A DNA stretch of 64,000 nucleotides from Chlorokybus atmophyticus (Eukaryota > Streptophyta > Chlorokybophyceae > Chlorokybales > Chlorokybaceae). Made by a program: the position numbers and the translations under genes. The notes below the pieces were generated by a model, which did no database searches, was not told where the DNA came from, and saw only the letters and a list, made by a program, of their open reading frames with translations. Shown here piece by piece: positions 36,391 to 48,205 of the stretch; within the stretch, counting starts at the first letter, position 1, and each line of letters starts with the position of its first letter. The stretch lies in contig RHPI01001037.1 in NCBI GenBank assembly GCA_009103225.1, forward strand, positions 596,487-660,486, in the 5' to 3' direction.

Positions 36391-37310
36391 TGTAACGATA
36401 CCACTGCTTACTTGCTGGTCGGGGCTCGGTAAACATATGCACAAGCATGAAGGACTTACACCGGAAGTCCCGCCAGCACCACGGTGCAAGAGAAGTTGCA
36501 GCAGCGCACCAAGGAAGGAGAAATTGACCACCAACCTCTCCACACAGCTCCAGCCCCAGGCACACCCACGCCCAACACACCCACACACACCACACCACAC
36601 CCACAACTTGTTGAAGAGATGAGCGGGAGAGCCCCTTCAACACTTAACAACCAAGCACCTGACGCACAAGTTGCCCTATTGTAAGGTAAACACAGATTAA
36701 TGTTTTGATCACTATTAATCCCATTCCCACTCAAAGATGCAACTTAGCGTTTATACCACATGCTGCTCTCCCGAGCTGGCACACACGACGTCCAAGGCCA
36801 CCTAGGCCTTGTCACTATGCGCTGACCTTGTCCCAACATCGGAACCAACAAACTCCACCTCGGGAGTATTGAACCACCTCAGATTCTCATAGGAACAACA
36901 ATCCTACCTCAGAAATAGCAACTCAGGCTCCCCTAGTACACATGTATTGGCGAATTGCCCACAGGCACTACTTGCCTTGCGACTGTCACACCTATGGCAA
37001 ATCGCACTACAGTACACATCATGTGCTTTGCCAACTCACAATCTTGTAACTGCCATTATGGCAACTTGCAATACTCGTAATAACAAAGGCTCACATGGCA
37101 AAAGCATTGACCACCTCTGTGCTAGCCCAGCATCAATGCCTTGTGTAATTTATCATCACTCGAGGTCCACATAGGCTCAAGAGCGGACCGCATGAAAGCA
37201 CACGCTATAAGCACTTGCACTCGCTTAAGAAATGGAAAATCCCACTTGGTCCCTTAGTACCAACATAAGCAAAGGATAGATTGACTTTCGCCAGCCTTAT
37301 AGGCGTGACA
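36391..37310 (-). repeat. 5' LTR of the large element, uninterrupted
   Basis: 920 bp. It preserves the empty site CTAGT at 36933-36937 where the sister LTR has mini-element B. On the minus strand the sequence just inside (36390 downward) begins TCGGAATCGAAACTTG, complementary to a tRNA T-arm-like sequence and a possible, non-standard primer site. Confidence 0.87.
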
Positions 37311-37315
37311 TAATG

Positions 37316-38116
37316 GCAATGAGTGCTTCATTCAACATGCATTGGCCATACCACAGGGGTCTTAGTTCGTGCAGCATCACTGCTGCAGCTGCCATGCCGA
37401 TGCATTGCCATTCAGTCGAGTATCCAACACTCGCCTTAACTGCACACCATTGCATAGCGGATGCAAGAGTCTACGATCCCCCCCCCCCCCTCCTCCCCCG
37501 GATGTACAACAGTTGTTACGCCTCATATGCTGTATGTTACTAAGTATACGGTATGGTAGTACAAGCAAATAGGGTACATAGATAGCAAGGCAAAAGGCAG
37601 ATTTGGCCAAGGGATATAGCTTTTTATTTCAACTACTACTACTACACCCACTTCACTAGTCTATGTGCATGCCATGTTGTGCAATGCAGCAGCGATGGGC
37701 AGGGTGCAGCAGGCCGAACAACCTGCAGGGGGAGAGGGAGGAGGAAGAGGAGGCAGAAGCTTGTAAGTCCGTGTGATTCCAGCGCGCGTGGGTAAACAGC
37801 AAACAACGGCAAAGGCAATGGTGTGTGGTGTGGTCTGCAGTGATGAGCTAAACCCCTAGGCCCCCAGTGCCGCCACCACCCCACCACTACTGGCCTGTTA
37901 CAAGTATAGTATGTTGCTTGGCCCATCGCATGGCCATGAAATTGAGTAAGCAACCTGACGTGCAGTAGCGCTACAGTGTCTTGTTGTGAGCTAATGATGC
38001 ATAGCAAGACCAAACTTGCACTTGCCATGGCATTGATACCATTGCTGAGTTCGATCAGTTCGCACAGACATTGACCATGCACCACCTGCGACATGCAGAC
38101 GCCTGTGATGCAAGCT
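37316..38116. other. 3' flank of SCC4
   Basis: No coding exon recognised. It holds the poly-C tract at 37478, an ACT triplet repeat at about 37632-37648 and presumably the SCC4 3' UTR. A minus-strand TGTAA at 37911-37907, about 210 nt past the stop, could be a green-algal polyadenylation signal. Confidence 0.45.
37478..37490 (+). repeat. Poly-C tract (13 C)
   Basis: An uninterrupted run of 13 C just outside the large LTR element. Confidence 0.95.
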
Positions 38117-40742
38117 TCACAAGTTGAAACTGAGCAGCTGTCCATGCATTGTGGAGTTCCTGGCTGTGGCAATCTGCTGCTGCCACTCCTTTGACTTGCG
38201 TTCAATGTAGCTGTCATAGCCCGCAGCCTTGTTGTCATTGGACAAACGGCTTTCATCTCTTAGCGCAGTTGCTGCTGCGAGCTGAAGCGGTGGGTCATGA
38301 AAGGCTTTGGCCAATGTGAAAGCTGATGCAAGCAAGTTGCGCGCTGCAGACAGGTCGTGCGCTATCAACGACTCTCGCCCCAGCAGAATTAGCACCTGCG
38401 AAACTAGCTGGTGGTTTGCCATCTTGTTGTGCGCCAGATCCAAGATGCCGCTCAGCGCAGTCCTGTGAACACAACACGCATGAGTGCGCGCGCATGCGTG
38501 CGTGTGCTTGTGACAACCATTACAAGAGCATCCCTGCCATGTTGCCAGATGTGTGCAAAGCATCACGTCATGGGGGCAAACGTTTTGACAACTTCAAGAA
38601 GCGCACGTACTTGGCCTCTTGGTGGTTGCCTTGCCGGCTGTTCACGACTGCAAGCGCATACTTGACAGCGGCTTCTTCGTACTTTGAGCTCAGCCGATCC
38701 TGCTCGCGGTGTATGGGCTGCAGTATGTCCAGAGCATCGCTATCGGCAGTGTGACCTCCGATGCACAGAGTAGTTAGCGCCATGAACACCGCCGCAAGTA
38801 CTTGCTCAGTCCGGTGGAAGCTCGTCTGCCAACACATCACCAATGTCAAGCACAAAATGTTGGCTGACATCATGTCATTGCCGGAGCAGGCCATGGCGCC
38901 AAGTGTTGCGTACTTTGCCATATGAGGCGTACTGTTTTAGAGCCTCTTTGAAGCAACAGGTCGCTACGGCATAATGAGCGCAGAGAACATGAGCTGTCGC
39001 CCGCTGGTACGCTAACAATGTTGGGTACGCAATGACAAGTGACACAGCAGAAGCAACCTCCTGAATATGGCAACACTGAAGTGAGATGGATGCACTATGC
39101 ATGCCAGCTGAGCAATTAAACAGTCACAGCTATACCTTCTGGGCCTGTTCCAATTTCATCTGCGTGAGACTCAGCACAGCCAAATTCTCAAACGCAACGA
39201 AGCGCATAGGCAGATAAGGCCGCACCAACTCAACAGTCTTCAGCGACAGCTTTGATTCAGTGAGCCCAGCAGAGAAATTCAGGTTAAGAAGCACTTCTTG
39301 AGACTTGCGTAGCACAGTTTCCAAGCATCCTCTTGCCGTCTTCTGACCGTTGCCCTTTTTTCGCTGATTGATGGCTTCCAGTAGATGTCGCAGCATGTTG
39401 AGTCCGCTCGGCTGAAGCCAGTTGCAACTGGCAAAGTGTGACTTCTCAACTTTGTGGCACGCCTGACGCAGCTGTTCCAGGCCGTCATCAGGCACGCCAT
39501 GGCCTGATGCCACTGAACACAAAACTTGCAGCATGAGATGCATAGCAGGTATCTGAGCAAGTGCGGTTGATACGCTTGCATCGGATGTGGCTGGCACACT
39601 CTGCAACATGGCACACAACATGTTTCTTGTGAGCACAGATACACCATTCAATATTGCATGCTTGCAGGCACCACAAGGCACATAGGTAAGCTGCTCATGT
39701 GTGCTTTCAAAGTTCACGCACATTTGCAGTAAACATGACCAACGATAACTTAAAGAGGTTCTAAACCATCAACAAACCTTGCTGACCTGAAACATGGATG
39801 TCTGAAGCACTGTACTTGTGCTTAGTGCCTTCACAGCCAAGCCGTACTCTCCCTTAAGAAGACGCACATGCACCGAGGCCAACTGCAGCAGCGCCTACAG
39901 ACGCAACTATTAACTCACGTTGTGACATGCTTGACGCAAAGTCACAACCAAGTGTGCCACCTTACGAGCAAGCAGCTTAATGTCAGAGCAATCTGCCATG
40001 GTTGTGATAATGGTCTCCAACAGCTGCAGTGCTCCATCCAGATCGCCTTCTGTCTTGAGTGCATCCCCAAGCTGCAGTGCGAGATCGGCTTTCCAGCATG
40101 TCATGACCCTGCACATGTGGCGTTCAGCACAACTGGCCACATGCGTTGCACGCACAAGAACAGAATGCAGCGCACCAATCCTCGTCCCCAGAAGGGATGG
40201 TTGCTTCGCATATCTGCAACCCACGCCTCAGCACTTGCTTCTGCAAACGTGTGGCTCCAAGTGCTGCATAGCAGCGGCCCAGCTGACTGCACGCCAGGCA
40301 TTTCAAGTTCTCTTGTCTAGGGATCTGTTGCAAGAGCACTTGCTGCGGGAACACCGTGTGTCAGCTCGGAAGGAATCTGTTATTGGCATTCCATTCCGGA
40401 TGACTATCATACCGCTCGCTCCAAGTGCGCCTTCGCTTCGTGTAGGTTGTGCGTCTGGCTGTAGAGTATATCAGCCAGCTTGAGGCGCGTTTTCACCTCA
40501 ATCAACGGGAGAAACGCTCTCCTGCTTTGGCACAGAGCTTCCAAGCACTTGATGGCCTCCAAGTATGCCCCCTGTGACAGCATGGCTTTGATGCAACAAA
40601 TTCACAGCAAGAGCACACAAAAGTTGCAGAGAGCAGTGACAACTTGTTGCACTCGGAAGCAGATACGCTGTAGCACCTGCGCTTCAAACTCATCCGCAAG
40701 TCTCCAAAGCACATCAGCAGCACCCAGCACTCCCATTGCCAT
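38117..40742 (-). CDS. SCC4: SCC4/MAU2 cohesin-loading factor subunit
   Basis: With SCC2/NIPBL this TPR protein loads cohesin onto chromatin. Exon 1 begins ATG at 40742 and reads MAMGVLGAADVLWRLADEF, then splices at GAAGCGCAG|GTGCTA. The next exon gives AIKCLEALCQSRRAFLPLIE, then VKTRLKLADILYSQTHNLHE and AKAHLERAV, close to plant SCC4 (EAICQS, FLPLVEVKTRL). Further exons give LKCLACSQLGRCYAALGATR, LALQLGDALKTEGDLDGALQ and MRFVAFENLAVLSLTQMKLE. The last long exon (38462-38117) gives NHQLVSQVLILLGRESLIAH and ends HGQLLSFNL before the stop at 38119-38117. The TPR-like helices and order match the family. Internal splice sites near 39.7-40.1 kb were not all resolved. It is head-to-head with the mitochondrial carrier, 1.5 kb away. 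Confidence 0.88.
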
Positions 40743-42242
40743 AATTGTAGCAAAGCTGCACTTCCTACCGATCTTGTCTCCCAAACTTTTTATTGCAAGC
40801 AGTGACCGCCATATCCATATGGTCAATCAAGCAGAGGTACTGCATGCTAGGATGGATCAAACACGCTCGTGCTCATTGCGGCTGCTGTCTCCAGTAGCCG
40901 CAAGGTCCAGCGCACTCCTTTGACCGGTAGCTGTATACAGAACAAGTCGCAGGCAGCTCCGTGTTGGATTGTGTGAAACTCAGCAGTGTGCGCCCCTGCT
41001 AAGCAATGCAGTCGCAGTAAGTACACGGCGAGCAGAGGCAGAGGCTGATGACCAACAGGTGTTGCTTCAAGCGTGACAGCAAGTGAGTTTCCGTTTAGAG
41101 CTGTAGAGCTGAGGTGAGAGGCGACTACATGTTGTCAAGCCACACTTGTAGGTACAATAGCCTGAGCGTATGGTGTTATAAAGGGTAGGTGACTCATGCA
41201 CTCAATGACATTGCATTGCCTAGTAAGCAAACGCATGAGCCTAGCTTTGCGGTGTAGCAGGCGTCACAGCAAAAGCACCGTGCTTTTAGGTGCTTGGTAT
41301 AAGTTTTAGCAATCCAAGTAGGCGAATTATTTGTTGCGTCGGGAAGCCATGCTGAACAACGGCAAGAGCAAAACTCGGAGTGCTGTGAGTGCTGACTAGT
41401 GCCTGTGTAGGTACATAAAGCGACAACGTTGCCGTCTCTGGTATATAACAATTCACGACAGCTCATGTGCATGGACCGTCACTGCAATTGCACGTGATAC
41501 TGTGGACACACAACAAAACAAGGCGTGCCTATTAGTCAAGGGACGTGTCCAGCTGTGTTACAGACAAGCACCAGGTTGCCGACAGCTTTGAGCGACACGC
41601 AGCGGCACTGTCGCCTCCTCCTCACATGCCAGTGCACTGCACACCCTCACCAGCGGTGAAGCCACCACCGCCGCCCCGCCTGCTGTGCGCTTAGTACTGT
41701 TGCCAAGTTGGTGCAGAAGTGGCAAGGCGGGACAATGGTCCAGTTTGCTAGCAACGGTGGCGGCGGCGGCGGTGGCGGCTCGGGGTCAGCGTGGGGGTAG
41801 GCGTGAGCGTGAGGCAACCTCATCGTGCTGACGCTGTCGTCTGTGTAGTGCGCTGCGTGAGGGTCGCCAACACGGCTGACCAGCGGTGTTCGCAGCGACG
41901 TGCGTGCATGTGCAACCTTGATGTGATGTGAGCCGAGGTGAGAAGGCGGTAGCTTGAGGTCGGTTGGTGCGACTGCTTGTTGTCACTACTGCATGTCAAC
42001 TGTAAGCCGAACCATGTCGTCACTGAAGGAACATGTTCAATGTACTTATGTGAACAAGACGATGCTGTCACCGTGGTCTTGTGTTGTTGTTGGCATGGGC
42101 ACAGGCAAGCTTGCTGTGTGTGATCAATGTGTATGTTGCTTCTTGGGTAGTGTCACTTGATGGCCCGCTGATTGTTTGGTGCTGTATTGTAATTGCCCAG
42201 TACGGCAGCCAGCATGCTGGCCTCTGACCAAGTCCAGCTTGC
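40743..42242. other. Divergent intergenic region, SCC4 / carrier
   Basis: A 1.5-kb region between two divergently transcribed genes, presumably holding both promoters. A GGC-repeat stretch lies at about 41757-41780. No further gene recognised. Confidence 0.5.
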
Positions 42243-43413
42243 ATGCAGGGCAATAGCATGCGTAGAGCAGCTACGCATGGGCCCTCTCAGCGTTCATCAC
42301 CAAGTCAGAAAGGCTCGCTGTTGCTGGCCAAGCTCACTGTGACAAGCAGCAACGACAGACCTGAACAGAAAGCCAACGGAGAATGGCTCATCAGCTTTGT
42401 GGCTGGCGCCATTGCCGGTGCAAGCGGCGTCTTTGTGGCACATCCACTGGTGAGCAGCCTTGCTTCCACTTTTGTCGTTGTGTTGTGTCTTCCCATCAAC
42501 AATACTCGGTGCTGATAGTGACTCACCCTCACACAGGACACTGTGAAGACAAGAGTGCAAGCAGGTTGGGGCTCGCAGGAAAGAGGTGCATTGAGTGTTG
42601 CGCGAGGCATATTTCTTGAGGATGGCATGATAGGGTTCTATGCTGGCGTAGGCAGCGCCATAGCTAGCACTGCTCCTGCAGTCGCCGTGCGCATGGCCAC
42701 ATATGAGTCCATCCAGGTACGCCTTTGTTACTTGTCGGGTGCAGCAAGTTGAACACCATCCATGTTGGTGTTCTGTGCAGGGGCCCATTCGCGCAATGTT
42801 GCCAAAGCATCGCGCGGCTGCCAACATGCTGGCAGCTGGCATTGGTGAGGTATTATGCGTGATTGTGCGCAACCCATTTGAGCTGGTGAAGCAGCGGTTG
42901 CAGTCTGGAAGAACGCGCGCATCCGTGGTGCAGACTGTTGTCGGCATCATTCGCGCCGAGGGCGTGCGCGGCCTCTACCAAGGCATCCAAGCCAGCATGC
43001 TTCGGGACGTCCCGCAAACTGTCCTCAACTTTGCAGTTTACAGAGCGATCAAAGACAGCAACTTCTTTCAAAACAACACCAGCACGTCATCAACACGGCG
43101 AGACACTGTTCGCCAGCTGGCAGCGGGCGCAATTGCAGGCGCCGTGTCTGCTTTTCTCACGACACCGATGGATGTGATCAAAACCAAGATGATGACTGCT
43201 GCAACCGCAGAAAGGTTGAGCGTGTCGCTGGCGGCTCGACGGATCATTGCTGAAGAGGGTGCTGCTGGATTGATGAGGGGTGCGAGTACACGTAGTTTGC
43301 TTATTGTACCGGATATTGCCACCATGTGGCTAGTGTACGAGTTGTTGCACCACGCGCTACAGCGCAGGACTAAAGCCAGGACGCAAGTTGTCGTCAAGTG
43401 TTCACTCATTTGA
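42243..43413 (+). CDS. Mitochondrial carrier family (SLC25-type) transporter
   Basis: Three exons: 42243-42449, 42537-42716 and 42781-43413. The three tandem repeats each have the signature after the first helix: HPL|DTVKTRVQAG (split by intron 1), NPFELVKQRLQSG and TPMDVIKTKMMT. Each follows a small-residue-rich helix (FVAGAIAGASGVFVA, MLAAGIGEVLCVIV, QLAAGAIAGAVSAFLT). This is the PX[DE]XX[KR]X[KR] pattern of inner-membrane carriers; repeat 2 has NPFE in place of P-x-D. ATG at 42243 gives a 40-residue basic N-terminus; a second Met lies five codons on (42258). Total about 339 residues, slightly longer than usual. Repeat 2 (LRDVPQTVLNFAVY) resembles S-adenosylmethionine carriers, but the substrate cannot be assigned from sequence alone. 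Confidence 0.9.
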
Positions 43414-44221
43414 GAAATAAGTTCAGAGTATGATTAGACGAGTTTGAGAAAGCTTACAGTAGTAGCTTGCAGTAGCTTACAGTAGTGCATGGAGGCGAGG
43501 GCAGTTTGCACATATGTCTCATGTGCAGCGATAATGCGAACACAACGCAATGTGAACCTAGCGCACAGTCAGCGAATGGCAGGTTGTTGCAGACAATACA
43601 GCCGAGCTGGGGCGGTGAACTCAGAGTTATTGTCATGGTACTGCCGAGCAAGCTGAATATTGTTTGGGCGGATCATCCGCTGCGGATGCTTTTCAGGTAC
43701 AGGTTGGTTGTGTGCACTGGCCACTTGTGCTGTGCAGTGGTTATTGGCAGTGCAATGCAAGCACTTCCAAAACCCCAGCGCAGCAGTTGGTGGTGGGGAC
43801 ATTGCACAATAAGGCTTGCCGGCAACGCTGGTGTGAAATTGCAAGCCTTACACGGCAAGTCTCGCGCAAATGACCAAACAACGTGGCCAAAACGAAGCAG
43901 CGGCAGTTCATCGGTCCTGGTGCAGCGGCAGTTGAGCTTCCACCACCACCACAATTTGACCTGAAGGTACGACACTGCTGCATAGCAATTTGCAGCAGCA
44001 TTTTGCATTTGCAACCCTACACGAGGTATACGAACTGTGATTCATTTGCAACATCCAATTGCACAACTGATGGGTAGCCAATAGTATATCAGTACATTGC
44101 GATCAATAAACTGTATATAATGTTTTACGTTGTATACGACTTTGTGCATGATTGAACCCGCAATTCAGCAGCGATGTTAGCCGTCACTGAAGCCTTATCA
44201 TCAACCAGTCTGCGTGTGCAA
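43414..44221. other. Region between convergent carrier and uricase genes
   Basis: Expected to hold the two 3' UTRs. Short open frames on both strands around 43880-44000 (one encoding a PPPPP run) have no recognisable homology and no clear splice partner. Confidence 0.5.
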
Positions 44222-46151
44222 TCACAAGCGTGAAGACAGTCGCAATGGCGCACCACGCGACAACAGAGCCGAGATGTTGCCATGCGGCTCATCGGTGGGG
44301 ATGTACACATCATTCTCAAACTGCAACCACCAACCGATCAGCGCACCAACAGTCATCTGCATGTAGCGCATCATGCATTGACACAAGTACCTTGATGTTC
44401 AGTGCAGGACTGTTCATTGGAAGAAAATGGAGGTTTGGCATTCGAAGGAACACCGTTTCAACACTTGGGCACCTGAAGAATATAATAAGTTGAATGTGAT
44501 GCTGTTGGCAGGATACAAACTCTGGTGTTTTAAACAACTTACTCGAACTTGAACATGTACGCTACCTGTCCAGTGTGAGCTGCGCCATCACATAGAGGGT
44601 CTGCTGCACAGATGGGCTGTAAACACCCTTGTGCGGCGGGCCGTAAAACGCCTCCTTCAGCGCAGTATACACTGTCTCGCGCACATCTTCGTAACTGCTG
44701 GGCTTGGCTGCGTAACTGCATAGGAAGGCACAGATAGATTGATGCAAACACGTGCAGACACATGCACGCAACTGCCACAGTCTGTCAGCGTCTGTATATG
44801 CATCGGTGTGTCTTCGTCTGCGCGGGGTGGCTGTGTGTGCGCACCCACACATATGCATATATGTCTCGTGTGCATGTGGGTGTGTGCGCGAATATGCCCG
44901 CTTGCACACTCACGAGCGCGTGTGCATACAAGTATACTACAGATGCATAGTATACTACAGATGCATACACAACCAAACCTAACACCACCAAAAGTGCGAC
45001 AACACTTCTCAGACATTCCCAAACCTCCATTTGCAGGTGATGGCGGTAGCGAGGATCCTGTCACTGGTGGGTGGAAGGATTGTGAGGTCGTCCTTGTAGT
45101 ACCCCTCAAACCCCGACTGCGTGGTCTTCAGGACGCGCATGTCCCGCACGCCTGCCGTCACAACTGTGGACTTGCCTCTGCTCGCCACAACACTTGCCGT
45201 CGCCTGCTGCGTGCCATTTTCAGCAAACCCTGCAGGATGATGTGATAGTATCAGTGATCATGCCATGAACAACAACTATAGTCACATGCGCACACAACAA
45301 TTGCTGGTCAGCCAAAATAAACAAACCAAAACAACGTTGACTTTATTATCGTCCGACCATGATCGTGAGGCTCGCCGTCAATCGTGATGCGCGTCCAAGC
45401 CTTCTCCTCAACATCAATACTTGCGACAGTAACCTGCCGTTGAGTGCTGTTGTTGGCATCGAGAGCAATGACATGCATACAAATGACTCGGCAACTCACA
45501 TGCGGGTACTTGCGGATGAAATGCTCGGCCAGCGCGGTTGCAAACTCCTCCACAGTGCAGCGCGTCTTCTGCTGCTTGGCTATGTAATACACCTGCACGA
45601 ATCGGTATTGGTAGGTACTACGACAACATCACCATGTGGAACATGACACACCAGTCACGCACGGTGTTTTTGCATGTGTCGGTGGCAACGATGGGGCCGT
45701 TGTCGCCTTCGGTGTAAGCAATAAGGCAATCACTGTCGAGGATGATTTGCGCATTCCATTCGACAAAATAGTGCTTCGGGCCCTCGCGCCATACGCGGCC
45801 TACACGCACCCGACTCTTGCCGTGGCCCTGCGCATGCATGGCAATAGGATGTACAAGCTTTGCGTGGTTTCTAATGAAAGGAGCGCATTCTTTTGCAAGA
45901 AGAAGACATGCGCATGCACAGACCACCGACAAGGCATGCATATACAACATGACAAAGTGTCCACTGCTGCACATGCATTGACAAGATGGTTGTAAGCAAT
46001 AATGTGCGGCATGCTTGCATGCCGTTTGCTGTTTGGGTACAATGCAGGCTCTATAGCAAGGCCTGGCGCATTGTACAAATGGACTGCATTTCAACCAGTA
46101 TTGCTGAAGATCGCGGAACCCTGCACGCACAAGACTGGTCATAAAAGACAC
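44222..46151 (-). CDS. UOX: Urate oxidase (uricase), peroxisomal
   Basis: Oxidises urate to 5-hydroxyisourate in purine breakdown. Exons seen on the minus strand include 45827-45663 (GHGKSRVRVGRVWREGPKHY, then AYTEGDNGPIVATDTCKNT), 45592-45500 (VYYIAKQQKTRCTVEEFATA), 45433-45358 (VTVASIDVEEKAWTRI, GEPHDHG) and one from 45229 (VLKTTQSGFEGYYKDDLTIL, then TDRILATAITCKW). Later exons give SSYEDVRETVYTALKEAFYG, SVETVFLRMPNLHFLPMN and finally NDVYIPTDEPHGN. The conserved uricase motifs TDTxKNT, LKTTQSGF, ILAT and NDVYxPTDEPHG are all present. The protein ends RLSSRL; SRL is a peroxisomal PTS1 signal. The first coding exon is uncertain: an open frame starts at ATG 46151, but its splice to 45827 could not be phased. 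Confidence 0.9.
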
Positions 46152-48205
46152 ACCTGACTAAGGAATTGAAGCGGCGCCATCGACCTCAACTTGGGACTAG
46201 AGCTTGGGCTTAAGCTTCAGCTTACTCTCTTGACGCTTGAGCTTGAGCTGAAGGTCAAGGCAGAAGCAGGCAAAACGCAGGCAAACATCTGCGACCACCA
46301 CCAGGTTACATGAAGCCTACTCCACAGTTGACTTGACTAGAACGACAGTCAGGCCGTCTGCACTGGGAAACAGCGCCCTCCGCAGCAAGCAGCAACTTTG
46401 CCTTCTACTCTCGGCTAGCCGAAAGGGCATTGCCAAGTACGGGCATGCCGCATGCATATTGCGACAAGCCGGGAAGCGTCGCTGCAGCCTTCCCGCTGTA
46501 TAGGCATTTGAACGCTGGCTGTTGACAAGCACATTGGAACCCGCTCACAGTCGGACCGCCCGAGGGGGTTTTCACTGCTAACCATCTTGCAAGTCCTGCG
46601 CGCGCGCGGACGAGGCGGACCCCGTTGTGTCGTGTTGAGTCCGCGAGGAGTCCACCAGAATTGTGGCCTGTCAAGTCCGAGTGGTTCTCGTTTTGTCGTG
46701 CAAGGCAGTAGGGTGAGTCGCCGAATTGTTTGCTGACCCAACCGGCCTGCTAAGTCGCGGGCTCGGTCGCGAGTCTTGCAATGTCGGTGATGTTCCTCGA
46801 AAGTCCGCATGCTGCCGACGGAAGTCGGCAGCGCGGCATTTATCACGATAATATCTGTTCTACGATTATATCGCGGCAAGTCCACACGGACCCTGTTGGG
46901 CCCTTTTGCCAGACCAGGCCAGGGCGCCTGGCGGCCTGACGGCCTGGTAGCTAGTTCTCCCAAACGGCGCCACCAAAGCCGGCGCTGACTGGCTGGTCAG
47001 CTCCAGCGCCGCCCATACACCCAAATCAACTTATTTTAACGTTGCCGCCGCCACTTCCTGCAACACCCAATGACGCCGCCCTCCCCGCCCAGCATGAGCA
47101 GGCGGTGGCCCAGCGCCTCCGAGCAGATCCGCGTGGACACCCCGCGAACCGGCTGGGCTAGCAGCGCCGATAAATCGCGTGGTTACCATCGGATATTTGT
47201 AATAAAGTGCATTCACACTCAATTCAACCGAGCCAAATTCCGCACCATTTCGCAAGGACCGCTTCGACATCCGCCGACACGCCAAGTCTGGTCGCGTCAC
47301 GTCTTAGCGGAATTGCGCATTTAGCGCTGCCGGTGGACCGGCCAATCCAAACGACATGACAAGCCCAAACACTGCGACTCAGAGGGAACCCCTCGGACCC
47401 ACGCCCTTTCGCACGATATCGACACGACCGTTTTGCAAGATGAAACCCCTCCGGCGGTCCGACTGCTCAGTTTCTCCTGACTCTCTCTAGGGTGCAAGTG
47501 CACCATTTTTAAGACACTTTTTGCCGACTGAACGGTATACACCACCATTTAGGGTGCCGTCAAATGGGAAAATTATCTTCATGAAACGGCGCAGCTTCCT
47601 GTTTAATCCGTGGTTTGTTTGCAGCAGTGTAGCGCCGGCTATGGCCTGGCACAGAACGGCGACAGCACAGCCGGGCATCAGCCGTACTGTTTTTGTTTGA
47701 TTCGGACACCCGATGCCCACCTGTAAGTATAGCCGCTAGTTGCAGCGCGCGATACCACAAATGCTCTTCCCGTCAAATCTGGTACGGCGGCGTCACTTGC
47801 AGGTCACGAAAACAGTGTTGCGCACTGCTAACGGGCATGACCGAGCGCGGTCGGGCAGTATCGTCCGAAATTAATAAACGACCGAAGTTAGGAACACTTA
47901 CCCTAGCCTATTGCATTTAGCGGTCCAGCAGATTCCTCAAACACGCTTCGCGCATTTTCGCAGCAGTTCAACCATTCCCGCGACTTTTTGTATTGGTGTG
48001 TCAACTGGCGCGTTGGCAGGGGTTTTGCTAGCGGGGGCGACGGCGGCGGCGGGCGCAGGACAGCTGTGCGGCGGCGTGTGACGGTCGTCATTGAGCTTAG
48101 TGTTGTCTTAATAGACACGTCTGGTTGGAGAAGGGTCCCAGTCTTGTGGAACGTAGTTACCTCTTGGGGCATGAGGTTGGGATTGCCTTCGCCGTTGTCG
48201 TGGAC
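46152..48205. other. Intergenic region, uricase / AAR3-like gene
   Basis: About 2 kb between divergent genes, GC-rich from 46500 to 47350, with no recognised exon. It contains a degenerate pogo-type terminal repeat at 47879-47903. The uricase and AAR3-like promoters should lie here. Confidence 0.5.
47879..47903 (-). repeat. Degenerate terminal repeat related to the pogo-like transposon
   Basis: CGACCGAAGTTAGG followed by AACACTTACCC and TA resembles the right end of the element at 19791-23583 in about three quarters of 25 positions. A fainter copy (CGTCCGAAATTA) sits at about 47862. No matching left end was found, so it is a remnant or a related non-autonomous element. Confidence 0.6.

Larger units (their letters stand above)
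25932..37310 (-). mobile_element. Large non-coding LTR element (LARD-like) hosting nested insertions
   Basis: The minus-strand element has two long terminal repeats, 25932-27378 and 36391-37310, both running (plus strand) from TGTAACGATAC to GGCGTGACA. The flanks are TGATG (25927-25931) and TAATG (37311-37315), a 5-bp duplication with one mismatch. A polypurine tract AAGCAAGTGGGGAGGAA (minus strand, 27395-27379) abuts the 3' LTR, as expected. The left LTR is longer only because mini-element B sits in it; without B it is 912 bp against 920 bp. By eye the LTRs differ by about 8% over the first 185 bp. Native interior is 27379-27455, 27993-28668 and 34463-36390, with no gag or pol, so it must be mobilised in trans. 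Mini-element A and a chromovirus are inserted in that interior. Confidence 0.85.

Noticed and set aside
35349-36622. Several long open frames on both strands
   Set aside because: They follow CACATGCA-rich low-complexity DNA and the LTR of the large element; Cys/His/Thr-rich translations reflect the repeats.
43883-44077. Small plus-strand frame with a PPPPP run
   Set aside because: No ATG start, no family resemblance and no clear exon context in the convergent 3' region.
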